Shown: positions 47,081 through 57,378 of the stretch, piece after piece
How the letters are laid out: each line of letters opens with the position of its first letter
Position numbering within the stretch: position 1 is the first letter of the stretch
Assembly: GCF_009870125.1 (NCBI RefSeq)
Contig: NC_046681.1
Coordinates: forward strand, 24,388,001 to 24,452,000
Source of the DNA: Drosophila pseudoobscura
Taxonomy: Eukaryota > Arthropoda > Insecta > Diptera > Drosophilidae
Reading direction: 5' to 3'
Length of the DNA: 64,000 nt
Notes under the pieces: model-generated
What the model saw: the letters and a program-made list of their open reading frames with translations, nothing else
Told to the model about the DNA's origin: nothing
Database searches by the model: none
Translations under genes and position numbers: made by a program

Positions 47081-50000
47081 TACTAAATAATTATCTTAAT
47101 TCAATTCTTACATAATTATATTTCTTCTTTTGCTGCAGCAGAAATTCTTTTTCTTTTCTAAGAATTCGAAGTACAGTCTTAGAGGAGTCTCAGGGGAGTC
47201 TCAGGGGAATTCGTTAAACGGAATTATATTGTAGAATATCGCATATAGAATTTTTTCATATAGCATCCTTTTTTGCAGAATATAGAGTTGAGAACTGCAG
47301 CGTTTTGGAAATAAATTAGTTAAAAGAATATTTGATTATTTTTTAGCTAGTTCTAGCTTTAATCTATAGGCCATCTAGATCAGATTGAAGGCTACACACA
47401 GATCCAAAGGAAAATCCAACAAAATAATGGACCACTATTTGGAGCATACGATAGAAGCCTTTTTGATGATCCTCAGCAGCTGAAAGATATCTGCTAATAG
47501 GTCCCTGAATTACAGGAAGAAAATAAAGATCAAAGCCATGCGAAAAAGATCATCGGATGGACTGGATCGGATCATTCTACCAAACAATTTGAGGGCGTGT
47601 AAAAAATACGACCATAAATTGAGAATTTGCTGTAACAGAACTTCTTTCATGCTCATTCTATATATTCAATCGAAGGTCTTTTGGGCCAAAGAACGCATCG
47701 ATCAGGAGATCAAGAAGTGGGAGGCCCAGCCCCTGTCGCCGGCTCAGTCAGAGTTCAAGGAGCAACACCACAAAACACCATACAAATGCCAAATGGCTGA
47801 ATCCTGCCTAGAAGATGAGGTGTGGACTCTTCTTAGACCAATTCTTGGTTGGTTTACAACAAATCCCAGGCCTCTAGCAAATACCAGACCTTACCAAATG
47901 GAGCTCGTTTTACGAAAACTACAAATATAATGTTTGAAAACCCTTTCCTCTGTAAGACACGCTTCTGCGATGCTGAATAAAGTTCTTGAGAAATCACAAC
48001 TGTGGGTTTTTCTGTCCATTGTATGTCCATCGTTGTCCTTGCATCACATGCCCGTTGCACGCCTGAATGGGTTGCCATATCTACCATCAAATGCAGAAAA
48101 AATACTGCGAATATAAATGCCATCATGCATCTTTTGTTTGGTATTCCGCCCGGCCATTGTGGCACATAATTACTGTGGCATGTAGGAATGGGCGGCACAC
48201 ATATGTAGGACAATTTGGCAATTTCTGGCATCTTTGGGAAGATTCTTTAGACCGCTGAAGGGGGCGGGAGGCACGTCCGAGCAAACTACGTGGCGAACAA
48301 AGGAGGATGAGAACAATTGCAGTTCCGGGAATAGAACGAGGCCGGGGCCGGGGATAGACCGTGTCCTGGTATGCCCTATCTATCTATCTATCTATCTATC
48401 TTGAGTGCGAAATCACGTGCGGGGCATTCTACAGATTGTTTGGCAATAATTGGACTGGACGATCAGGCGGCACCTGCTGATCGGAGATCAGATCTAAATC
48501 CTTTAGACTTCTGGGAAATCCCCCCCGGGCCCGATCAGGTGCCAATGAACTTTCGAAACTGAGAAGAAATTTCAACTTTTATTTAAATGATGTTCGGCGA
48601 CTCCAAAAAGGAATAATAAGCGAAATAAGATAGAAAAATGCTTTGCCACACAAAAGCAATCAAACGATGTTTAATTTTATACAGAGAACATGTCTCTAGC
48701 CCCAGCCTCTCCGGCCAAGTCCGACGACCATCTGCGATTAGCATAACATCAAGTGGGTTTGGAATTGGAATACAAATGGGGAATGGGCTATGGGCAATGG
48801 GCAATGGGAATGGGAATGGGAACGGGAATGACCGCAGCCACAGATACTTACAAGATACATAGATACAGGGGAGGAGGAGCTGGAGACCAAATCTTCTTTG
48901 CCTCGTACCACACATTAATTAATAACTTCTATGAAATTAGCGACACAACACGTGGCATGCCGCAAATGGCAGTAGAGGATGCGCCTTGGGTTCTGCGTTC
49001 TGGGCTTCTTATATTTGCCAGTGGCCTTTGTTCTTCGATCTATTGTACGCTTCACTTGCTGCGATTTGTATAGAAAGCGGGACTTGGTCTTTTGGTAATC
49101 GTGGCCAGGCCATACATCAAGTTTATTGGTAAGACCTCGGGCCGCCTCCACACCAAACCGTTCGAGTTTAATGACCCTTTCTCTGGCCGCTTTGGTCGGG
49201 TTTTATGGCGTTTGGTTTATGGTACTAGAACTATTTATTAAGTCTAGTCTTTAGATCGAATTTGGTTAAAGGAAAAACTGGAATATGCCTACAATTAACC
49301 CTTGATTCTTCGACGGGAAGCTGATGACCAGATCCAGGGTAAACAATTTTTAAAAAATTCTTTTCGATTATGGATTGAGGTGCCAATTATCATTAAAAAT
49401 ATCAGTAGAGCAACTAGCTTGAAGGCCTTGGTTGATATAGCTTTAAAAAGACATATTCTGTACTAGAATTAAGTCCTCAGACTTCTTGTAATATTACAAT
49501 AAACTATAATAATAATAATAATTAGTAGAGCAACGCAATTTGGGGAGAAATTGAAAAATACACTTGATAAAATCTTAAAAGAAAATAGATAACAAAAAAT
49601 AAAATAAATAAATAAATATACAAAACATAAAACTATAATAATAAAATAATTATATAATAAATAGATACATAATAACGAAAAAAAATTAAAAATATGGTAT
49701 TAATTATAAAAAAATTCCTCGATTATTAATTAAAATACAGTTCTCTCCAAGAAGCGCGTAATTACCTCTTAAAGTACAGTTGCGCCTAAAATAACTAATG
49801 TTGATATCCCCAATAAATAGATCTTTGAGAATATAAGAAATTGGAAACTGATTAGAATGAAAACTGATGTGATTGCAACCGCAAATCCTACGATGCATTT
49901 GTATTTTCTTTGTGAAAGATACGCCAAATAGACATTTAATTATATAGGATTTATTCTTTAGTTTTGGTATTCAAATACATATATACCGAAAGCACTCTAC

Positions 50001-51048
50001 TTTACTATTAATTCAATATTGTTTATATTTAAAATATTAATTAATTAAATCAAAGAAGAAAAAAATGTCTTTTTACTGCTCCAAATTCTTTGAATCGATT
50101 TTCTTAATTTAAAAATTATATTATATATAAATGATATTATTATTTAATTATTTACTTAAATTTTCAGCTCAAAATACTATTAAAAAACCTTTATTTATAG
50201 TTCCAGCTGGGGTTGCAGCCCACTTTTAATCAACTAAATGCAACTACTACTACTATCCAGAGCACAACTGTACCTGGGATTGTCCATTGAAGGCATTCAA
50301 ACGATGAGTCAAAGAAAACGTTCAACGACTCATGCGAGGCCCCAATATGCTCGTACTTTGCAGTTAGTCATCCGAAAAGAGCTCCTGAATCGAAAGCTAA
50401 CCGAGAACGCCGTTCAGGTACGGAGGGGCGGGGGGCAGGGCCAAGGGGAGCCTGGGGACCGAGGCGTGTATCTGTGGCTGACATAAAACAACTAAAAATA
50501 ATACAAATACAGTGCCATAAATCTTGTAGGTGAAAGAAAGCCGGAGGAACAGTTGCAGGGCAGCGGGAGAAAGACGTGGCAATGCAAGAGCTCTGGATGC
50601 TGGGGCAGGGGCAGGGGCAGTGCCATCGAGGGTCCCTACCCAAAAGCGATGGCGGCGGCGGCATCCAAAGTACTTTCCTCTAATGGCAGACACACACGTA
50701 TTGGAATTACCTTTAGTCTGAGTGCCAGTATGGGTGCCTAGGTATCCCATATCCCATATGCCATATCTTTTGTGGATGCCACACAGACCTGTGTCTAAGT
50801 ATCAAACTGTTTCAAATTAACGAAAGAAAGGGGAGAGAATGAAGCACAGCGCGACGTTTTTCGAATCTCTTTTGAATAAATTTAGTCACAGATCTTTGGG
50901 GTCGGTCGTTGTCTTCGTTTTTGGTAATAACATTTGTCTAGTTGGATGGATCCCCCCCCCCCCCCCCCCCCTTGTTTCTCTGTCCCTCTCTTTTCATTGC
51001 TTTAATACCCAGATCCTCCTTGCAGATAAATGTAAAGATGGAAAGAAA

Positions 51049-51052
51049 GCAT
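51049..51052. repeat. Target-site duplication, left copy
   Basis: GCAT directly precedes the LTR edge at 51053 and is repeated right after the other LTR at 56207-56210. A 4-bp duplication is typical of gypsy-superfamily insertions. Confidence 0.85.
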
Positions 51053-51269
51053 TGTGGCGCGGTTCTTATTTTACTTTTATTCTCTTCTTTATTTTACGTC
51101 TCTTTCATCTTCTTGTCGATCCGAATTAATTGCCCCTGACTTATCGCCGTCGTATATCGCATCAGAACTATCGCATAAAACCTATCGCATAAAACCTATC
51201 GGGATCGGGGTTAATATCGGTAAGGGCTAATATGGGGTTGCCTTAGGGCTAATATGGTGTTGCCTTACA
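51053..51269 (-). repeat. 3' LTR of the retrotransposon
   Basis: This 217-bp copy is identical to 55990-56206 by eye. It contains two copies of CATATTAGCCCT and two of GATAGGTTTTATGC, plus an AATAAA signal, on the minus strand. Confidence 0.93.
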
Positions 51270-51356
51270 GCTCGGCCATCCTGACAAATGGATCGCCCTC
51301 GATCCTTACAATTGGTTACTTTTATTTTCTACTAGGCTAAAATTATAAAATACAGA

Positions 51357-54300
51357 TTAGTAAGAGATAGTTCTACACTGATCACGCCAATTTACATATT
51401 TCCGAAGTCGACAGGCTTCTATTACACCATCGTACGGAATCTGAGATACTTGACAATTATCAATGTCAGTTATAACATATCGATCATTTGGTAAATTTTT
51501 TTTGATAATGTATGGTCCTTTAAATTTTGGTATAAATTTCTTATTTGTACCTATCGTAGTGTCAACGTTTCGTACGAGAACAAAGTCTCCTTCTTTAAAT
51601 TCTATATGTTTTCTAATATTTTTATCATAATAGTGTTTTATCTTAGTTTGGTTTTCAGTTATTTTATCTAATACTCCTTTCCGAATTGCTATTAAGTCTC
51701 TATTTGGTTTTGGATTATTTTTGTCTTCTAGAAATTCCGTTAAAGCGTCAATATCACAGCCTCTTTGCTGAACACCGAATAGTACCACCGATGGTATTTC
51801 CCCAGTAACCGAATGTTTTGAATTGTTTATTGCATATTCCGCTTTTGTGAGTAGTTTACACCAATCTGAATGTTGCAATGGTTCAGTTATCTTTGCTAAC
51901 ATACTTTTCATTGTTCTATTTACCCTCTCCACTTGCCCATTTGCCTGTGGTGAGGCAGTTGCTGCTCTAACATGTTCAATGTTGTTACTTAGCATGAACT
52001 CGCTGAATTCCAACGATGTGAAACATGAGCCCCTATCACTGACAATTCTCCTAGGTCTGCTGTAATTTTCAAAATATTTCGTTAAGCATGCGCAAACTTC
52101 CTTAGTACTAGTTGTGTTTGCAGAATACAATTTGACAAACTTTGTGAACCCATCAATGACTACCAATATGTGTTTCTTTTTATTAATGACTGAGGGGAGA
52201 GGTCCGAAATGGTCAATATGCAATGTGTCGAATGGAATTGGTCTTTTCGGTATACTATGTAATGAGCGATTGTTGGAATGGGACGGAAGGCTGAATGTAA
52301 TACACTTAATGCAATTTTTTATAAAACTATCAACTTTTGCGGTCATATTCGGAAACCAATAATGTTTCTTAATTTCGCTTACACATTTTTCAACTCCCAA
52401 ATGGCACAATTTTTCGTGAACAGTTCTTATTAAATTATTTTCCATTTCTGACGGGACGTAAAGCAATTCGAAATCAGCATATTTTCTATAGACAATACCA
52501 TCTTCCAATACGAAATTTTTTACTGGTTCTCTTTCTAACTTATCCTTTAACTGAATTATAGTGCTATCTCTATTTTGCGTGACCTGAAGCTGAAAATTGA
52601 TGTCATCTATATCTATAACTGAAACTATTCGATCCTTATTATTGTTTTCCTGAACTGAAACTTTTGGTTCGTAACTGAATTCTGGACTTATTGTGGGGTA
52701 TCTACTTAAGCCATCGACATGGGGCATGTTTTTACCACTTCGATGATTCACTGTGTAGTCATAATTTTCAAGTTCAAGGGCCCATCTAGCAATTTTTGAA
52801 TTTACAGTTTTCTTACATAAGGTTAGAGTAAGGGCATTACAATCGGTTATTATTCGGAACGGTATTCCTTCAAGGTAAATCTTAAATTTATTCAATGAGT
52901 AGATTATGGCTAGAGTTTCTAATTCATAACTATGATACCTACTTTCTGCTGGCGTTGTTGCTTGAGAAAAATATGAGATTGGATGAAATTTGTTATCATC
53001 CTGTTTTTGTAATAAAATTCCTCCAAACCCTTCGGCACTAGCGTCACAATGCAGTTCTGTTTCCTTAGTCGGACTATACAGGGCTAGAACTGGTGCTGAG
53101 GCCAGTCTCTCACAGAGATAATTAAATATTGTTACACATTTGTCATCTAACTCAAATTTCCCTATAGTTTTTGTCAGAGCTTGCAATGGTTTGGCAACTT
53201 TCGAGTAACCCGGAATGAATCTCCTGAAGTAAGAGAAGAGTCCTAAACATTTTTGCATATCTGCGGAATTAGTAGGTTTCGGAAGGTGCTTAATTGTCGT
53301 GATGTGATCATTATTTGGCTTAATTCCATCCTTGCTTAATGTGAATCCCAGAAATTCTATACTAGTGTAACAAAACAGACACTTGCTTAGCTTGATTTCT
53401 AATCTATATTCTGCTAGGAGGCGTAATACTTTACTTAAGACAACAAAGTGTTCTTCTATAGTTTTTGTTCCGATTGCAATGTCATCCATGTATACAACTA
53501 CATTTCCTTGTTTTATTAATGGGCCGAATATATTGTTTACAAATCGCTGAAAGACAGCTGATGCGTTTCGCAAACCGAATGGCATGCTAAGATATTCGTA
53601 TTGTCCGTTTGGTGTCACAAAAGATGTAAATTGAATTGAATTCTCTGCCACCTTCACCTGGTGGAAACTACTTTTCAGATCCAGAAGGGAGAAATACTTA
53701 TTACCTTCCATTCTCTCTATGCAATCATTTATAAGTGGCAATGGGTACCCATCCCTTACTGTTATCTTATTTAATTGTCTATAATCAACGCACAGCCTTT
53801 TCTCACCTGATTTTTTTTTTGTCAGTACAATTGCAGAGGTATAAGGGGAATCACTCGGTCTGATGTGGCCTTCAGTCAGCAATTCTTCAATAAGTTTGTC
53901 AACTACTCTTTTGTCATGATATGAAAGCTTTCTTGGTGTTGAATATATTGGGGCTTGTGACATAATTTTTATCTTCATTTCATACTTATGTTCAATGGCT
54001 GGTATGTTGGGCAGGTCTAAATAGTTTAATTCAATTAATGTTCGGATTTCACTACGCGAGTTTTCACTAAGTTTGTAATCAATATTGTAATCCTCAATGT
54101 CAATTTGTTCTATATTGTAAATATTCTGAATATCGGAAGTTTGCTCAATTACATCTAGAAGCGCATTACTTATCGGAAGTTCACTGTTACTCGGGGGTTT
54201 TTTTTTAATGCTACCTGCTGTCTCATTCCCTAATTTGTCTAATTTATGGTCTAATGTTTCTGAATTATTAATTGGTGTTTTTGATTTTTGAAGGGGTTCA

Positions 54301-55913
54301 TAACTATTAGCAGTGTCAACCGGATGCGTGGGAGTTAGTTGATCTAAGGCTATATCGTTGGAAACAATTATGCTAGGCGAAATGGTTTTTTTCTCACTTA
54401 ATTTGAAACTTAAATTTTCAATTTTATTTGTCTCGGGCTTATGATGTTCATAAAATGATAATTTTAACTTATACTTCTTCAAAAAAGGTCTACCCAATAG
54501 CAAATCTTCTGACATGTATTCATCTGGCATAATGTAAAACAAAATCATATTTTCAATGTCATGGTAGGTTACGTGTAAGTAAATTTTTCCGTAAGTGAAA
54601 AGATGTGAGCCGTTGACGCTACGAAGGTTTGATGGTAAAAGAGTGTATTTTTTGATGTTTTGGAATCGTAATGTTGAAGCTCTCACAATATTAACGGCGC
54701 TGCCCGTGTCGAACATAGCGGAAAGAATAATTTTATAAGTTTTGCGTTTTGGATCAGTGTAAAAATATACTCCTACCTGGTCAAATATCGGAACAAATGG
54801 GTATTCGTCGCTGTCTTCATCTCTGGGAGTTTTCGGTTCCATTGCTGATTTGGTGTACTTTTGCTCCGGACACGTCTTTATAGTGTGGCTGAGAGAGCCG
54901 CAACGGAAGCAGGACCCCTTCGCACGTTTGGGAGCCTTGCAATCTGAAGCGTAGTGTCCAACCAACGAACAATTGTAGCATCGCATCTCACCATTCGATG
55001 TTAATGAAGATTGTGCTGAAGCTGAAGTTGAAGCTGAAGTTGAAGCTGAAGAGATAGTCGATGAGTTCCACTTTGGTTTGTTTTTTGCTCTTAAGTCTGC
55101 ATATCGATGAGATAATTCCTTAAGCTCATTGAAGGTCTTCGCTCCATACAGCAAGGCAATGGCTGGCGACGTGTCACGGAAACCGTCGATGATAAAGTGG
55201 ACTGCTTCAATCTCACATACACTTGCACGCAACGCCAACTCTTGCATCTGCAAAATGTACCCCATAACGGATGTTTTTGCCGGAATGTAGAAAGTTTTCT
55301 GAAGTTGCATCACTAATTCGGTTGTCGAACATGCCTTGTCAAATGTTTTCAGAAAGTTGGTTTTAAATTGATCATAATTTTCTGAAGTGTCAAGCCGCAT
55401 AAATGTGTCTGCCTCTGAATTTGGTGCCATTAATAAGCGTGCGCATCGTAGCTTGTAGGCGTCACTTTCATCAACAGCAGAACAAGCACGCTCTAATTTC
55501 ATAATCCACAATCCAGCGTCTTGGTCCCTCGGATTCGAAAATGGGACCATTGCACGGATCACTTCTTTGACGCTGCTGCTCTCCGCCATTAGTTTTGTGA
55601 GCAAAGCCCTTTTTTGTAATATTCTAATGGCGGCATCTAACTCTTCTTCTTCTGGTATGCGTGCCTTGCCGACCACCGGCGTCAGCGTGTCGGCGTCGTT
55701 TTCCAAATTAGGGTCGGCCGGAATGTCAGAGTCGTTGTCGGCTGAAGCATTCAATTTGGTCGGAACTACAGGGCTGGTTGGACGATCAGGGACATAACCA
55801 TTCTCGTACGCGAGTTTCTGCAGCTGCCGCAAAGTTGCATTGCTCGAGTGCGCAATTCCTTGCCCGTCCATCCAGTTCAAAAGCTGCTGCTTCTCAATGG
55901 CAGCGGGGTTCAT
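51357..55913 (-). CDS. Retrotransposon Gag-Pol polyprotein, 1518 residues
   Basis: One uninterrupted frame encodes Gag and Pol without a frameshift. A Gag region is followed by two CCHC zinc knuckles at about 312-325 and 335-348. The aspartic protease motif DTGSAVNIV is at 402. Reverse transcriptase spans about 665-845 with the catalytic YMDD at 808-811. RNase H spans about 950-1070 (HCDAS at 955). Integrase has an HHCC zinc domain (H1166, H1171, C1201, C1204) and the DDE residues D1234, D1293 and E1329. All key residues are present, so the element may be active. A STSASTSASA-type low-complexity run lies at 288-302. The start ATG is at 55911-55913, 76 bases after the 5' LTR. Confidence 0.95.
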   Translation of the reverse strand: MNPAAIEKQQLLNWMDGQGIAHSSNATLRQLQKLAYENGYVPDRPTSPVVPTKLNASADNDSDIPADPNLENDADTLTPVVGKARIPEEEELDAAIRILQKRALLTKLMAESSSVKEVIRAMVPFSNPRDQDAGLWIMKLERACSAVDESDAYKLRCARLLMAPNSEADTFMRLDTSENYDQFKTNFLKTFDKACSTTELVMQLQKTFYIPAKTSVMGYILQMQELALRASVCEIEAVHFIIDGFRDTSPAIALLYGAKTFNELKELSHRYADLRAKNKPKWNSSTISSASTSASTSASAQSSLTSNGEMRCYNCSLVGHYASDCKAPKRAKGSCFRCGSLSHTIKTCPEQKYTKSAMEPKTPRDEDSDEYPFVPIFDQVGVYFYTDPKRKTYKIILSAMFDTGSAVNIVRASTLRFQNIKKYTLLPSNLRSVNGSHLFTYGKIYLHVTYHDIENMILFYIMPDEYMSEDLLLGRPFLKKYKLKLSFYEHHKPETNKIENLSFKLSEKKTISPSIIVSNDIALDQLTPTHPVDTANSYEPLQKSKTPINNSETLDHKLDKLGNETAGSIKKKPPSNSELPISNALLDVIEQTSDIQNIYNIEQIDIEDYNIDYKLSENSRSEIRTLIELNYLDLPNIPAIEHKYEMKIKIMSQAPIYSTPRKLSYHDKRVVDKLIEELLTEGHIRPSDSPYTSAIVLTKKKSGEKRLCVDYRQLNKITVRDGYPLPLINDCIERMEGNKYFSLLDLKSSFHQVKVAENSIQFTSFVTPNGQYEYLSMPFGLRNASAVFQRFVNNIFGPLIKQGNVVVYMDDIAIGTKTIEEHFVVLSKVLRLLAEYRLEIKLSKCLFCYTSIEFLGFTLSKDGIKPNNDHITTIKHLPKPTNSADMQKCLGLFSYFRRFIPGYSKVAKPLQALTKTIGKFELDDKCVTIFNYLCERLASAPVLALYSPTKETELHCDASAEGFGGILLQKQDDNKFHPISYFSQATTPAESRYHSYELETLAIIYSLNKFKIYLEGIPFRIITDCNALTLTLCKKTVNSKIARWALELENYDYTVNHRSGKNMPHVDGLSRYPTISPEFSYEPKVSVQENNNKDRIVSVIDIDDINFQLQVTQNRDSTIIQLKDKLEREPVKNFVLEDGIVYRKYADFELLYVPSEMENNLIRTVHEKLCHLGVEKCVSEIKKHYWFPNMTAKVDSFIKNCIKCITFSLPSHSNNRSLHSIPKRPIPFDTLHIDHFGPLPSVINKKKHILVVIDGFTKFVKLYSANTTSTKEVCACLTKYFENYSRPRRIVSDRGSCFTSLEFSEFMLSNNIEHVRAATASPQANGQVERVNRTMKSMLAKITEPLQHSDWCKLLTKAEYAINNSKHSVTGEIPSVVLFGVQQRGCDIDALTEFLEDKNNPKPNRDLIAIRKGVLDKITENQTKIKHYYDKNIRKHIEFKEGDFVLVRNVDTTIGTNKKFIPKFKGPYIIKKNLPNDRYVITDIDNCQVSQIPYDGVIEACRLRKYVNWRDQCRTISY

Positions 55914-55973
55914 ACTGACTTTGATTAAAATTTGAATAACTGTAGGCGTTTTTAAAGTAGCTTTGGATTGCGT

Positions 55974-55986
55974 ATCCCACTTCTGA
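55974..55986 (-). other. Putative primer binding site (tRNA-Leu)
   Basis: TCAGAAGTGGGAT on the minus strand matches the complement of remembered leucine tRNA 3' sequence. It ends where the methylated A58 would stop copying. Confidence 0.65.
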
Positions 55987-55989
55987 AGT

Positions 55990-56206
55990 TGTGGCGCGGT
56001 TCTTATTTTACTTTTATTCTCTTCTTTATTTTACGTCTCTTTCATCTTCTTGTCGATCCGAATTAATTGCCCCTGACTTATCGCCGTCGTATATCGCATC
56101 AGAACTATCGCATAAAACCTATCGCATAAAACCTATCGGGATCGGGGTTAATATCGGTAAGGGCTAATATGGGGTTGCCTTAGGGCTAATATGGTGTTGC
56201 CTTACA
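55990..56206 (-). repeat. 5' LTR of the retrotransposon
   Basis: This 217-bp copy is identical to the 3' LTR. It would contain the element promoter; no TATA box is obvious. Confidence 0.93.
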
Positions 56207-56210
56207 GCAT
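56207..56210. repeat. Target-site duplication, right copy
   Basis: GCAT matches 51049-51052. Confidence 0.85.
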
Positions 56211-57150
56211 CTTGTTCATTATTTTTGTGGCCAAGACGGAGAAAGAGCGGGCGCGGTGGAAAGGTATCGTTTTCCTCGTAATAATTTCCCAGCCCCGTGA
56301 TTGCCGTTGCCATGGGATCATAAAAAATGCATCGCCCCTTCCCTTGCTGTACCGCTCGATCAAATTATGTTAATTTCGGTTTTAGTGCGAGTATCGGCAT
56401 AAATAACCCCCCCATCCCCCGAAATCATGAATCTGGTTAAAAAGAAAGAGACACTTCCAAGGGCAATGGTAAGGGTAAAATGGTATAACTTGTTCTTAGG
56501 TGAAGATCAGATGCTGCTTAGAGAGGGTTATACTTAGTGGAGTGTTTTAGGTAGATAAGTAGTAGACTATCCTTCAATATTCTTGGGATTTTCTGCAACT
56601 TTTAAAGACAAACTGAAGCCCGTAATTATAGAAATTAGTACTTATTTCCATATACAGAAAATTCGTAATATAAAATTCAGAAAAAATACCACTTTTCCTT
56701 TAAAAAAATACTTCAAGGACTTTAAAGAGGTTTAAGGCACATTATTTCCCATTTCCACAAGGGTATGAAGTGCCTGTTAATCAATTGTTTTCGTCACATT
56801 TCTAGTTCGGATTTTCCCCATAATTGTCTTCTCCCCCTTATTTTGCTTGGAAATAAAATCCTTATACGAGGTCTGCTATTTATTTTTCGGGAATAGCAAA
56901 TAAGAACCAAAACTTTTCAATGAAAATGGTTTTATGGTTTTTCGAAATATTCCCCTTCGTAATGGAGAAATTCGACTGTATGCTCTAAAAATCTATCTTT
57001 CTTATAAAAAAGTAGCAATTGGGGTGATAATTTATATCTTGCTGGCTAACAGGTGCTACAAATACCGATCCCTTAGCTTTCGGTAAAACTACGGTAGTGA
57101 AATTGTTGATTTTCCGTCCAAGAACTAGTATAGATCATAACTAGATCTAC
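56211..57150. other. Intergenic, nothing seen
   Basis: AT-rich sequence with no supported gene or repeat. Confidence 0.4.
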
Positions 57151-57158
57151 AGATATAA

Positions 57159-57370
57159 TAGGACACTGTCTAGCAAACAGAGGCAGCTGTAGGAAGTGTG
57201 GCGAAACCCTGGAACATCTCATCTGCGACTGTCCGGCTCTCGAGGACCTTAAAATCCCCCAACACTGCCGCTACGGTTCATACCCCCCCATATCCGGACA
57301 ACTAAGTGCCATATTGGGGCGTATGTGGGGCTCCGCTGAGGGCCATCCAGGTTAAACTAACCTAACCTAT
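57159..57370 (+). mobile_element. 5'-truncated LINE 3' tail (jockey/I-like)
   Basis: The plus strand reads GHCLANRGSCRKCGETLEHL then ICDCPALEDLK, the C-terminal Cys-rich motif that follows the reverse transcriptase/RNase H of jockey- and I-type LINEs. It ends with a TAA near 57353 and the terminal AACTAACCTAACCTAT. The fragment is flanked by AGATATAA at 57151-57158 and 57371-57378, a target duplication, so it was probably inserted already truncated. Confidence 0.75.
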
Positions 57371-57378
57371 AGATATAA

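Larger units (their letters stand above)
40500..51048. other. Gene-poor interval, simple repeats
   Basis: No gene could be supported in about 10.5 kb. It contains a GTC/GAC tract at 42873-42913 followed on the minus strand by a good GTGAGT donor. It also holds TAC/TAT repeats at 43463-43545, an AT-rich degenerate block at 43745-44165, a CAG run at 46363-46387, AAT-rich sequence at 46925-47080, a CTAT run at 48379-48401 and a C run at 50951-50971. Scattered exons of an unrecognised gene cannot be excluded. Confidence 0.35.
51053..56206 (-). mobile_element. Intact gypsy-superfamily LTR retrotransposon, 5154 bp (mdg3/micropia-like)
   Basis: Two identical 217-bp LTRs with TG...CA ends bracket one long gag-pol frame on the minus strand, and a 4-bp GCAT duplication flanks the insertion. 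The presumed primer site TCAGAAGTGGGAT (55974-55986, minus) lies 3 bases inside the 5' LTR. It matches the complement of a leucine tRNA 3' end up to about position 59, offset five bases from the CCA end. This offset leucine primer and the single fused gag-pol frame suggest the mdg3/micropia/blastopia clade. There is no envelope gene. Identical LTRs mean the insertion is very recent. Confidence 0.92.
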
